From: JAFGPL01 sp046485045
Lineage (GTDB): Bacteria; Bacteroidota; Bacteroidia; Bacteroidales; UBA10428
Direction: 5' to 3'
Assembly (NCBI GenBank): GCA_046485045.1
Contig: JAWOHT010000007.1
Span: forward strand, 9,133 to 73,132
Length of the DNA: 64,000 nucleotides
A model generated the notes under the pieces. That model was not told the DNA's origin and searched no databases. It saw only the letters and a program-made list of their open reading frames with translations. Made by a program: the position numbers and the translations under genes. Below, piece by piece: positions 24,593-33,681 of this stretch (the stretch's first letter is position 1; the number at the start of each line of letters is the position of its first letter).

Positions 24593-26836
24593 TCATCGTC
24601 TTTTTTTGGAAGCTATCATCAATTGTCCCAGCGCTATTCCCGCATCATTGCACGGGACATTTTGATGCGAAAATACTTCAAAATTGTTTTTTTCAAGCAG
24701 GGCTTCAATTCTTTCAGATATGTATTTGTTCTGAAAGGTGCCCCCGCAAAGAACAACCTTGTTCAAAGCGTTTTCGCGCCTTATCTTCATAGCAATCTTC
24801 AAAATTGTATAAATAACAGTATTATGAAACTTGGTTGCAATAATCTCAACAGGATTCTTTTTCTTAATATCTTCAATGACTTGTTGAAACATCTCTGCAA
24901 ACGAAATGGTTTCACTTACAGCTATTTCGTACCTTGAACTTACCGAACCAACCGTAAGCGCTTCAAGCCGCATGGGAGCTTCGGCATGATAAGAGGCCAC
25001 CGGGCAAACATTAAGCAGAGCTGCCACGGCATCGAAAAGACGGCCTGCACCTGACGATAACGGATTGTTTATTTTCTTATCAATTGATTCAATGATCAAA
25101 TCGAGTTTTTTTTCTTCAATGTTGTTCAAAAAAGGTAAATCAAGAAGTTTAATATGGGGGCCAAAAATCTGGTAGAGATATGAAACTGCTGTACGCCAGG
25201 GCTCCTCAACAGCTTTATCACCGCCGGGAAGAGGAATATATTCGAAATGCTGGTACCTTTCAAAATCTTTCAGATCACAGATTAAAAATTCGCTACCCCA
25301 AATATTTCCATCGGTGCCTAAGCCTGTACCATCGAAACTCACGCCTATTACCTTTTCATCGAGGTTATGCTCAGCCATACATGAGGCAATGTGTGCATGG
25401 TGGTGCTGAACGGCAATCTTTTTCGTATCCTGCCCGAGTGCATACTTTGTAGAGAGGTAATCGGGATGCAGGTCGTGGACCAATAATTCAGGACGAAAGC
25501 GAAACATCTTTTTAAACTTCTCAATGGTTTCGGTATAAAACGCGTAGGTTTCGATGTTTTTGAGATCACCGATATGCTGGCTTAAAATGGCCTGTTGACC
25601 TTTGCCAATACAGAAACAGTTGACAAGTTCTGCGCCTGCTGCAAGAATTCCGTCAACATTGCATGAAGTTTTCACCGGAGAAGGGACGTATCCTCTTGAA
25701 CGCCTGAAAACTCTCTCTTTTCTGCCGGTGACCCGCACAACCGAATCGTCGGTACGGTTAAATATTTCACGGTTATAATAAATAATAGCATCGGCAATAT
25801 CTTTAAAAACCTCAATTGCCCCTTGCTCATCCATTACAATCGGCTCATCGGCAACATTGCCGCTTGTGAGCACGAGGGTATGAAGGCTTACATGGTGAAA
25901 AAGAAGATAATGAAAGGGCATATAAGGCAGAAATGCCCCTATGGTATTTAATCCCTGTGCCACTGAACCAGCCAGGTGATTTTTCACCTCAAGCAACACA
26001 ATCGGTCTTCTCCAGCTGGTAAGTGATTCTTCTTCGGTTGAATTTACTACGGCATATTCCTTTAAGGTTTTTAAATCTCTGAAGAGCACGGCAAAAGGTT
26101 TTACTTCTCTTTTTTTTGCGGCCCGTAACCGGGCTACTGCCATTTCATCCAATGCATTGCACATCAGGTGAAAACCACCAGTCCCCTTGAGGGCAATTAT
26201 TTTGCCATTGCTGAGCATTTCTGCTGCAGAAGCAAGTATATCTTCAAGTGAGGTGAAACGCTTGTTTTTTGCAATCATATGGTAAACAGGGCCACAATGG
26301 TTACAGGCAACCGGTTGTGCATGAAAACGCCGGTCGAGAATATCATCATACTCATTACTGCATATGCTGCACATTGCATAAGGCTGCATGGTTGTGTTGC
26401 GGCGGTCGTAAGGCAGGGCTTTGATGATGGTGAACCGCGGTCCGCAGTTGGTACAGTTTATCAAAGGGTATGAAAGACGATGAGGTTGGCTGTCTATGTC
26501 TTCAAGACAGTCGGGACAAACGGCTATATCAGGGCTTATGCCGGTGATGGCATGTGACCTGTCTTCGCTGTGTGCAATTGTAAAATCTTTATACAATTGC
26601 ATAACTATCTCAAATACAGCTACGTTATCCACCTGAGCAGCACCGGGGGTACCGTTTTTAAGACTATCAAGAAAATTCGATAGATCACTATCATTACCCT
26701 GTGCAATGATTTCAACACCATCGGTAATATTCTTAACAGTACCGGAGATATTGTATTTCTGTGCCATACGGTAAACATAAGGCCTGAACCCAACCCCCTG
26801 TACCAATCCTTCTACCTTAATTTTCAATGCGGCCAT
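24593..26836 (-). CDS. hypF: HypF, carbamoyltransferase of hydrogenase maturation
   Basis: HypF uses carbamoyl phosphate to supply the cyanide ligands of the NiFe site, passing the group to HypE. The 747-residue protein has the full domain order: acylphosphatase domain (VEGLVQGVGFRPYVYRMA, residues 8-25), zinc fingers with four CxxC pairs (CPDC, CTNC, CSIC, CNHC, about 110-185), a YrdC-type domain (about 200-370) and a Kae1-like domain with the metal-binding VQHHHAHIASCMAEH (about residue 475). It is the first gene of the hypFCD transcript. hypE, its partner, is not in the window. Confidence 0.97.
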   Translation of the reverse strand: MAALKIKVEGLVQGVGFRPYVYRMAQKYNISGTVKNITDGVEIIAQGNDSDLSNFLDSLKNGTPGAAQVDNVAVFEIVMQLYKDFTIAHSEDRSHAITGISPDIAVCPDCLEDIDSQPHRLSYPLINCTNCGPRFTIIKALPYDRRNTTMQPYAMCSICSNEYDDILDRRFHAQPVACNHCGPVYHMIAKNKRFTSLEDILASAAEMLSNGKIIALKGTGGFHLMCNALDEMAVARLRAAKKREVKPFAVLFRDLKTLKEYAVVNSTEEESLTSWRRPIVLLEVKNHLAGSVAQGLNTIGAFLPYMPFHYLLFHHVSLHTLVLTSGNVADEPIVMDEQGAIEVFKDIADAIIYYNREIFNRTDDSVVRVTGRKERVFRRSRGYVPSPVKTSCNVDGILAAGAELVNCFCIGKGQQAILSQHIGDLKNIETYAFYTETIEKFKKMFRFRPELLVHDLHPDYLSTKYALGQDTKKIAVQHHHAHIASCMAEHNLDEKVIGVSFDGTGLGTDGNIWGSEFLICDLKDFERYQHFEYIPLPGGDKAVEEPWRTAVSYLYQIFGPHIKLLDLPFLNNIEEKKLDLIIESIDKKINNPLSSGAGRLFDAVAALLNVCPVASYHAEAPMRLEALTVGSVSSRYEIAVSETISFAEMFQQVIEDIKKKNPVEIIATKFHNTVIYTILKIAMKIRRENALNKVVLCGGTFQNKYISERIEALLEKNNFEVFSHQNVPCNDAGIALGQLMIASKKRR

Positions 26837-26875
26837 TGGCTCTCAAATCTATGCCATAATTTGTAAGTAAACAGA

Positions 26876-26883
26876 TAAATATA
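26876..26883 (-). promoter_or_regulatory. Weak candidate -7 box (TATATTTA) for hypFCD
   Basis: TATATTTA on the minus strand differs from TAnnTTTG at the last base and lies 40 bases before hypF. It is the best candidate in the 87-base upstream stretch. Confidence 0.3.
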
Positions 26884-26923
26884 CGTTTTTTAATTGGCAG
26901 AAAGTGTTTAGTGAGTAATCTTT

Positions 26924-27130
26924 TTATTGCAACCTACATTTTTCAAGGTATTTTGCCACGTCCTGAACGGCAAGTCTGCCAGCTATTTCACTCATGGGTG
27001 TAAGGCATGGCAATTGTCCTTCATCATTTTCGATGGTTTCATAGGCCACGCCCCTGATACCTTTATTCATCAACGTTTCGGTAAGGGTGCAGTTTGCTGC
27101 CAGGTGCAGATAGGTAAAAAAATCAGGGGA
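26924..27130 (-). pseudogene. ald: Remnant of alanine dehydrogenase (internal fragment)
   Basis: Read on the minus strand, 68 codons translate to a segment with FTYLHLAANCTLTETLMNKG, then RGVAYETIENDEGQLPCLTPMSE and IAGRLAVQDVAKYLEK. This matches the internal part of the amino-terminal domain of alanine dehydrogenase, whose relatives read FTYLHLA..., AYETVE, LPLL(A/T)PMSEVAGR. The match begins just after an in-frame TAG and ends in CRLQ-stop, where real enzymes continue with a glycine-rich stretch. Both ends of the gene are missing, and there is no room for them: hypF begins 88 bases away and the hybrid sensor ends 40 bases away. It is therefore a degraded remnant rather than a working gene. 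It fills most of the only gene gap over 300 bases in this part of the window. Confidence 0.85.
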
Positions 27131-27169
27131 CTACTTTTATTACAAGAATTAAGCAAAAAAAACCAATTT

Positions 27170-30100
27170 TCATCCCAGATACTGAGACATCACCCTGATT
27201 AATTTATCTCTTACAATTGGTTTGGAAAGATAGTCGTCAAAATTCTCCTGCCTTATCAGGTGCTCTTCTTTAGGAAGTGCGTATGCCGTCTGGGCAATAA
27301 TGGGTACAGAGGTTTTTACCTTTTTTATCTCTTCGGCTGCTTCAAACCCATCCATCTTTGGAAGCTTAATATCCATGAGCACCAAATCGATTTTATCACT
27401 ATTTTTTTTAAAGATTTCAATTGCTTCTTCGCCGTCTTTGGCCCATAAAACTTCAATATTGGTCATTTTGAGCATTGAGTCAATAACCATAAAATTGGAA
27501 CCTTCATCTTCTACCACGAGTACCCCGCTTTTAGACCAATTGGGTATTGGCAAACCGGTTGTTGTTATCCTGGTTACTTTATTCATTGTGACTTTCTCAG
27601 CCACTGTTAGCGGAAGCGAAAAGAAGAACTCTGTGCCCTTTCCTACATCAGAATCGAGCCATATTTCGCCGCCAAGCCTTTCTACCAGATACTTTGTTAT
27701 TGACAATCCCAAGCCGGTACCCCGGTATAGGGTCATTGTATCCTCTTCGATCTTCCTGAAACGGTCGAATATAATATTGAAGTTCTTTTTTTCAATTCCA
27801 ATACCTGTGTCTTTAACAAAAAAGGTAACTTTATTGTTCTCTGAAAGCTGTTTGATGCCAAACTCAATGTACCCGTTTCGTGTGAATTTTATCGCGTTGT
27901 GTATCAGGTTACAGAATATCTGTTTCAGACGCACATAATCTGTGACCAATACAGGCACAGCATTAAGAAGATCGGCGCTTAACTTTATCGTTACCTGTTG
28001 TTTAGAGTTCTGGCCAAGCCTTCGGAGTTCTTCTATGTAAATAAGGTATATTTCATTAAAAAGCTTATCGAGCCTTATCTCTGAAAGGGTGATGTCCATC
28101 TGGCCTGCCTCAATTTTCGAGAAATCAATAATATCGTTAATAAGATTAAGCAATGTGAAGCCGTTGCTTTGGATAATCTGGTAAAATTCACGTTTTTCAT
28201 CCTCCACAATCTGATCTTCGCTGAGCAGGTTTACGAAACCAACAATGGCGTTGAGGGGGGTTCGTATTTCATGCGACATGTTGGCAAGAAAGGCAGATTT
28301 TAACCGGTCGCTTTCTTCAGCTTTTTCTTTTGCTATTTCAAGGTCTTTCGTTCGTTCCTGTACTAAATTTTCAAGTTCAAAACGGTGTTTTTCCAGTTCT
28401 TCAAACTGGCTTTTTATAATCTCATATGCAGCGGCATTGTCAAGCGCAATGGCGATATACGAAGCCAATGATTGCAAGGTGTTCAGGTCTTTTTCGGTAT
28501 AAGCGTTTTCTCTGTAACTTTGTACAGTGAGAATACCTATTTTCTTGTCCTTCACTGTAAGTGGTAAATAAATCAGCGACTTTGGAACAAATGAAGACCG
28601 CACCATGAGTTCGGTAATAAAACTTTTATATTCATTCTCGTAATCATTGCTCATAATTATCTGCTGGTTCTTAAAACATAACACTCCACAGCTGGTAGCA
28701 TCGTCAAGATAACTTGAAAATGGGGGTATTGAAACGTTATTTTCAATGAGCCTTGAAAATAATATACTATTGGTTTTATTGTCAAAAATACCGATGCCAA
28801 ATACCGAAGTATCAGTAAGCGAACTTACATAATTAAAAATCATATCGTTGATGGCATCAAGGCTTAAAGTTGATGAAAGTTTTTTACCAAAGTCACTAAG
28901 TATCTTTATTTTCTCATAAGATTGGGTTAATTGTTCATTTTGCCTGTGTATCTGGTCTCTTTGCAATATAATTTCTACCTTTTGCACCTGTATTTCTTCG
29001 TTTCGCGCTAATAGTTCCTCCTGATTGCTTTTCAATTCACAATATGATTTATTTAGTTCAGATGTTCTTTCTTCAACGGCTAATTCGAGCATCCTCTTTT
29101 GCTTTCTCAATTTTTCCGACCTAAGATAGGCATAACCCAGCGAAGCCGCAACGAGCATAAGCAATGTGATACCCCTGAACCACCAGGTTTGCCAGAAAGG
29201 GGGTAAAACCTTTATGACAAGTTCTGCAGGCTGTTCAGAGCGTATATTATCATAATTTGCTGCATAGACCTTAAAGGTGTATTCACCGGCCGGCAAACCA
29301 GTGTAGGTAACATAATTGTTGTATGCGTTTGCCGTTATATAATCTTGGTCAAAACCCACGAGCATATATTTGTAACTGTTTCGTTCGGGATTTGAGAAAT
29401 GCAAGGCATCAAACCGCAGGGTAATAATTTTGTCGCTGTTCCGAAGTTTAATTTTCCTGGTCTTGTTTATGATATTTTCCAATATAATCCTGCCATTGAA
29501 TTTAACCCCCACAGGCACACTTCGGTTGTTTATCTGCAAATCTGATATCACAATTTCAGGCCTGAATTCATTGTCTTTGATCTTGTCCGGATAGAATGAA
29601 TTAAAACCATTGATGCCGCCAAAATAAAACATCCCATCGGAAGATTTGTAATAAGCATTGTAATTGAATTCATTACTCTGTATTCCATCTTTGGTTTCAT
29701 ATACCTGGCAATCAATTTTACCCGGCATAATTACTGCTTTGGCCAACTTAATCAACCCTGAATTTGTAGATAACCATAAATTCAGTTGATTGTCTTCAAG
29801 AATGCCATATACATTATTAAAAGGGTATCCATTTTCGTATGAGTAATCTGTAAAAGAATTTGTTGCAGCAATATACTTCACCAGTCCCCTGTTGCTTCCT
29901 GACCATATGTTTCCCCTGGAATCCTCATATACGGTATAGACTTTTCCGATTAAGGAATCATTTTGAATAAAAGTAAATTCATCATTTTTATAGTTATATA
30001 TCCAAAAACCTCCTAATCCACCCATTAGAATGTCACCAGCGGCATTTTCGAAAATCCCTAAAAAGAATTCATGATTATAGCGCCTGAATTTTTGCGAGCC

Positions 30101-31648
30101 AGATTCAAGAAAACTCAGCTGGCTGGGGAATTCGTACCAATTGCTGTTTGCCAGCACCCAAAGATTATTTCTTGAATCTACATGCACAACATAAACATTA
30201 TCAGACCACATGCTTGTGCTGTCACCGGGCTTATGCCTGTAATGCCTGAACTTACCAGAACGTGGGGAATAGTAATCGAGCCCTCCAAGGTTGGTACCTA
30301 TCCAGAGGTTCTCATACTTGTCGAGCGCAACCGATTTTACATCATTATAAGAAAGTGAGTTGGTATTTCGCGGATCATTTATCAGGTATGTAAAGCTATT
30401 TGTTTTTTCATTAAAAATATTCAGTCCGTTCTCGGTACCAATGTAAAGAATTCCTTCACTGTCTTTTACAAAATTGAAAACAATATTGCTGTTAAGAGAA
30501 AACCGGTCGTTTTCCTGCGCTGAAAAATGGGCAATGGGTTTTCTGTCCATATCGGCATAATTCAGGCCACCATAATGGGTACCAAGCCAAAGCCCGTTGT
30601 TTTTGTCTTTGTAATAACACAAGATGGAGTTGTGCGATATCCGGGAGAATTTATGTTTACTGTCGGCATACAAATAAAAAACATTCTTTTCCCTGTTATA
30701 AATATAGAGTCCTCCTCTTGTGCCAAGAAAAAGATTGTCTGCGTTGTCTTCAAAAATCACCCTTACCCTTTCGGTATAAGGATTTTCTGGATCAATTTCA
30801 AAATTTGTAATTTTGAAATCATCCGGATTCAATGAACATATACCGCCATTATGGGTGGCAATCCAAATAGTTCCCTTGACATCTTCATAAATATTATCAA
30901 TCCGGTTATCTGTCAGCCCATCTGTGCAATCAGTGTTTTTTTGAATATGCTTAAGTTCACCGGTAGCCCTGTTTATGAAACATAAACCCCTGTTGAATGA
31001 AGAGAACCAGATATTCTCTTTCTTATCTATCATAAGGCATGAAACAGAATCGGATGGAAGATGTAACTTTTTTGAATTATTTGCATACAATCCGGTTACT
31101 TCATTTTTTTCGAGAGAATATACAATAATTCCCTGATACGTTGCTATCCAAAGGTTGTGATCGGTGTCTTCCTGAATATCGTAGACATTGAGATCGGTTC
31201 CGTTTTCCTTAAGTATTACTTTGGTAAAACCATCAATAGACTCATTGTAATAATACAGACCGTGACGGGTTCCGATCCAGACCCTTCCTTTTGAATCGCA
31301 AAAAACTTTGTGAATTAAATTTGAAGGTATCGAATGCGGATCGTCAGTACGATGATAATACACCTTAAAATCAATGCCATTATACCTGTTGAGCCCGTTG
31401 AATGTGGCTATCCACATATAGCCATAGTGATCCTGGCAGATTGAAAGGACCCTGTTGCTCGACAAACCATGATCGATAGTTATATGCCTGAATTTCATCT
31501 GGTTATGTATCCTGTCATTGTTTTGTGAATACAAACCAACAGAAACATGAAACAAAAGCAGCATTACCCCTGCCCTTAAGAGTAAATATGGGAACATCTT
31601 TGTATTAGCCGGTATTTCAAACAGATATTTGGTAAAGAAAAAAAACAT
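27170..31648 (-). CDS. Giant hybrid sensor kinase: propeller, Y_Y_Y, GAF, kinase, receiver
   Basis: A membrane-spanning hybrid two-component protein of about 1490 residues. Two-component-regulator-propeller repeats fill residues 40-700 (forms of DxxGxxWIGTxxGL), then a Y_Y_Y domain (NSYKYMLVGFDQDYI), a transmembrane helix (near 850), a coiled coil, a GAF domain (SLTDTSVFGIGIFDNK to YTEKDLNTLQSLASYIAIALDNA), a kinase core with H box NMSHEIRTPLNAIVGF, N box NLIHNAIKFT and DTGIGI, GTGLGLSI, and a final receiver (VLVVEDEGSNF, LVLMDIKLPKMDGF, KPI). Unlike classical hybrid sensors it lacks an AraC-type DNA-binding domain. The ATG at 31648 is used; an ATG at 31600 would give a cleaner signal peptide. 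It lies between hypFCD and hoxFUYH, so control of hydrogenase genes is possible but unproven. Confidence 0.93.
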   Translation of the reverse strand: MFFFFTKYLFEIPANTKMFPYLLLRAGVMLLLFHVSVGLYSQNNDRIHNQMKFRHITIDHGLSSNRVLSICQDHYGYMWIATFNGLNRYNGIDFKVYYHRTDDPHSIPSNLIHKVFCDSKGRVWIGTRHGLYYYNESIDGFTKVILKENGTDLNVYDIQEDTDHNLWIATYQGIIVYSLEKNEVTGLYANNSKKLHLPSDSVSCLMIDKKENIWFSSFNRGLCFINRATGELKHIQKNTDCTDGLTDNRIDNIYEDVKGTIWIATHNGGICSLNPDDFKITNFEIDPENPYTERVRVIFEDNADNLFLGTRGGLYIYNREKNVFYLYADSKHKFSRISHNSILCYYKDKNNGLWLGTHYGGLNYADMDRKPIAHFSAQENDRFSLNSNIVFNFVKDSEGILYIGTENGLNIFNEKTNSFTYLINDPRNTNSLSYNDVKSVALDKYENLWIGTNLGGLDYYSPRSGKFRHYRHKPGDSTSMWSDNVYVVHVDSRNNLWVLANSNWYEFPSQLSFLESGSQKFRRYNHEFFLGIFENAAGDILMGGLGGFWIYNYKNDEFTFIQNDSLIGKVYTVYEDSRGNIWSGSNRGLVKYIAATNSFTDYSYENGYPFNNVYGILEDNQLNLWLSTNSGLIKLAKAVIMPGKIDCQVYETKDGIQSNEFNYNAYYKSSDGMFYFGGINGFNSFYPDKIKDNEFRPEIVISDLQINNRSVPVGVKFNGRIILENIINKTRKIKLRNSDKIITLRFDALHFSNPERNSYKYMLVGFDQDYITANAYNNYVTYTGLPAGEYTFKVYAANYDNIRSEQPAELVIKVLPPFWQTWWFRGITLLMLVAASLGYAYLRSEKLRKQKRMLELAVEERTSELNKSYCELKSNQEELLARNEEIQVQKVEIILQRDQIHRQNEQLTQSYEKIKILSDFGKKLSSTLSLDAINDMIFNYVSSLTDTSVFGIGIFDNKTNSILFSRLIENNVSIPPFSSYLDDATSCGVLCFKNQQIIMSNDYENEYKSFITELMVRSSFVPKSLIYLPLTVKDKKIGILTVQSYRENAYTEKDLNTLQSLASYIAIALDNAAAYEIIKSQFEELEKHRFELENLVQERTKDLEIAKEKAEESDRLKSAFLANMSHEIRTPLNAIVGFVNLLSEDQIVEDEKREFYQIIQSNGFTLLNLINDIIDFSKIEAGQMDITLSEIRLDKLFNEIYLIYIEELRRLGQNSKQQVTIKLSADLLNAVPVLVTDYVRLKQIFCNLIHNAIKFTRNGYIEFGIKQLSENNKVTFFVKDTGIGIEKKNFNIIFDRFRKIEEDTMTLYRGTGLGLSITKYLVERLGGEIWLDSDVGKGTEFFFSLPLTVAEKVTMNKVTRITTTGLPIPNWSKSGVLVVEDEGSNFMVIDSMLKMTNIEVLWAKDGEEAIEIFKKNSDKIDLVLMDIKLPKMDGFEAAEEIKKVKTSVPIIAQTAYALPKEEHLIRQENFDDYLSKPIVRDKLIRVMSQYLG

Positions 31649-31661
31649 TGTCAATTTATTG

Positions 31662-31675
31662 GACTAAAAATAGTC
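31662..31675. promoter_or_regulatory. Palindrome GACTA-AAAA-TAGTC before the hybrid sensor gene
   Basis: A perfect 5-bp inverted repeat with a four-base centre. Its minus strand contains TATTTTTA, one base off the -7 consensus, 16 bases before the ATG at 31648, so it may be promoter and operator at once. Confidence 0.35.
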
Positions 31676-31755
31676 TTAAAAATTGAAAAACCGAATAAAA
31701 GTGATAAGAAAGTTCTATACATCTGAAAATCAATACTGAAATTTGTAATTAGTAC

Positions 31756-31770
31756 TTATAATCATTATAA
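31756..31770. promoter_or_regulatory. Palindrome TTATAAT-C-ATTATAA upstream of hox
   Basis: A perfect 7-bp inverted repeat with one central base, about 97 bases before the hoxF start, in the 218-base gap shared with the divergent sensor gene. AT-rich palindromes arise by chance fairly easily, so it is only a candidate operator. Confidence 0.3.
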
Positions 31771-31811
31771 ATTTATAATAACCCTTGTAAAAAATCATTT
31801 AAAATCTTATT

Positions 31812-31826
31812 ATTGTGTGAAACAAT
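31812..31826. promoter_or_regulatory. Inverted repeat ATTGT-N5-ACAAT upstream of hoxF
   Basis: A 5-bp inverted repeat with a five-base spacer, 41 bases before the hoxF ATG. Its shape recalls Crp/Fnr-family sites (TGT-N5-ACA core) but is not a consensus match. It is well placed to bind a regulator of the hox operon. Confidence 0.35.
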
Positions 31827-31866
31827 TAACAATAAAAAAATTCCTTCCTGAAAAATTATACTCATT

Positions 31867-33669
31867 ATGGATACTGCAACAATCAAAATCATTGAAAAAT
31901 ACAAGAAGGATAAAACCAGATTGATGGACATTCTGATTGATATTCAGGATGAAATTGGATATATCCCCCCGCAAAAGATTAGTCAGATTGCAGAAGAGTT
32001 GCACATGTCGGAGGTTGATGTGGAGCAAACCATATCTTTTTACCATTTCTTTTCGCTAAAACCCACCGGCAAATATAACATCTACCTTAACAACAGCGCT
32101 GTTGCTGCCATGATGGGAAGGGCAGAAGTGGCCGCCACCTTTGAAAAAGAACTGGGCATTAGGTTTGGACAAGTAACTGCCGATGGCATGGCCGGGCTTT
32201 TCGACACATCGTGTATCGGTATGAACGACCAGGAACCGGCCGCAATCATCAATAACCTTATATTCACAAAACTTACACCATTCAGGGTAAAGGAGATCAT
32301 AAGGGATATCAAGGAGGGCAAGAAGGTTGAAGATATGTTTTCAGCGAGTTATGGAGATGGCAAAAATGCCACCGAACTAATTAAATCGGTTGTAAGCAAC
32401 AACATAAGAAAGATGGGGCCGATTCTTGAGAAAAATCATAAGCCGGGCGAAGCGATTAAAAAGATCATAAAAATTTCGCCTACCGACGTGATTAATGAAG
32501 TTAAGAAATCGAATATCAGGGGACGCGGGGGAGCAGGGTTTCCAACCGGGTTAAAGTGGGAATTCTGCAGAATTGCCCCCGGCGAAAAAAAATTTATATT
32601 TTGCAATGCTGACGAAGGAGAACCGGGAACATTCAAGGACAGGGTTATCCTTACCGAGCTTCCCAGGTTGCTCTTTGAAGGTATGGTGATTGCCGGATAT
32701 GCAGTCGGCGCCACCGAAGGTATACTGTATATCAGGCACGAATACAAATACCTCGGACAATACCTCGAAGACATACTTCAAAAGGCACGTGAAAAAAACT
32801 ACCTCGGCAAAAACATAGGGGGCAAAAAAGGTTTTGATTTCGATATCAGGATACAGTTTGGCGCAGGGGCATATGTTTGCGGTGAAGAATCGGCACTCAT
32901 AGAATCGGCAGAAGGTAAAAGAGGCGAACCCCGTGACCGGCCTCCATTCCCCGTTGAAAAAGGTTATCTCGACATGCCAACAGTAGTGAATAATGTCGAA
33001 ACTCTCTGCTCGGTGGTTAAAGTAATACTTAACGGAGGTGAGTGGTACAAATCATTTGGCACGAGCGAATCTACCGGTACCAAACTGTTAAGTATCTCCG
33101 GCGATTGCCGTTATCCTGGTGTTTACGAAGTGGTATGGGGATTTTCTGTAAATGACATTCTCGACATGGCAGGAGCTACCAAAGTTGATGTTCAGGCCGT
33201 TCAGGTAGGCGGTCCTTCAGGGGCCATTATCGCGCCTAACGAATTTAAGAGAATCTTAGGATATGAAGATCTTTCAACAGGCGGCTCTCTGATTATTCTC
33301 GGAAACCACCGGGATATTCTGGCAGATGTGGTAATGAACTTTACCGAATTTTTCATCGAAGAGTCCTGCGGCAGCTGTTCTACCTGCAGAATAGTGCCTT
33401 CTATTCTTAAAAAGAAACTTGAAAAAATACTGAATGCCCGGGGGGTGATGCAGGATATTGACGATATGGTGGAATGGGGAAAAATACTCAGGGCCAGCCG
33501 TTGTGGACTGGGACAAACTGCGGCCAACCCCATACTTTCGAGCATAAAGAATTTCAGACATCTTTACGAAGAAAAAATACAAAAGAACAAATCTTTCGAC
33601 AGCGGATTTGACCTGAGCATGGCAGTAAAAGAGTCGTGTGAAGCTACAGGCAGGATTCCAAACATTTAA
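31867..33669 (+). CDS. hoxF: HoxF, NAD(H)-binding diaphorase subunit of NAD-linked [NiFe] hydrogenase, with fused HoxE-like domain
   Basis: The 600-residue protein joins a NuoE/HoxE-like domain (residues 1-150) to a NuoF-like part, the architecture of HoxF in soluble NAD-reducing hydrogenases. The NuoF part has the NADH/FMN motifs GRGGAGFPTGLKW (about 220) and FGAGAYVCGEESALI with EGKRGEPRDRPPFP (about 340), and the [4Fe-4S] ligands ESCGSCSTC and SRCGLGQ (about 500 and 545). In the amino-terminal domain the four [2Fe-2S] cysteines of NuoE are mostly replaced: the first pair reads NNSAVAAMMG and the second reads SCIGMNDQEP, leaving one cysteine, so this domain probably holds no cluster. It is the first gene of the hox operon, 13 bases before hoxU. 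Confidence 0.93.
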   Translation: MDTATIKIIEKYKKDKTRLMDILIDIQDEIGYIPPQKISQIAEELHMSEVDVEQTISFYHFFSLKPTGKYNIYLNNSAVAAMMGRAEVAATFEKELGIRFGQVTADGMAGLFDTSCIGMNDQEPAAIINNLIFTKLTPFRVKEIIRDIKEGKKVEDMFSASYGDGKNATELIKSVVSNNIRKMGPILEKNHKPGEAIKKIIKISPTDVINEVKKSNIRGRGGAGFPTGLKWEFCRIAPGEKKFIFCNADEGEPGTFKDRVILTELPRLLFEGMVIAGYAVGATEGILYIRHEYKYLGQYLEDILQKAREKNYLGKNIGGKKGFDFDIRIQFGAGAYVCGEESALIESAEGKRGEPRDRPPFPVEKGYLDMPTVVNNVETLCSVVKVILNGGEWYKSFGTSESTGTKLLSISGDCRYPGVYEVVWGFSVNDILDMAGATKVDVQAVQVGGPSGAIIAPNEFKRILGYEDLSTGGSLIILGNHRDILADVVMNFTEFFIEESCGSCSTCRIVPSILKKKLEKILNARGVMQDIDDMVEWGKILRASRCGLGQTAANPILSSIKNFRHLYEEKIQKNKSFDSGFDLSMAVKESCEATGRIPNI

Positions 33670-33681
33670 AGAGCAAAAACT

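Noticed and set aside
26927..27202. A 91-codon plus-strand frame over the gap between hypF and the hybrid sensor
   Set aside because: It is the reverse of the alanine dehydrogenase-like fragment, which has clear family motifs on the minus strand; the plus-strand product has no recognisable feature.
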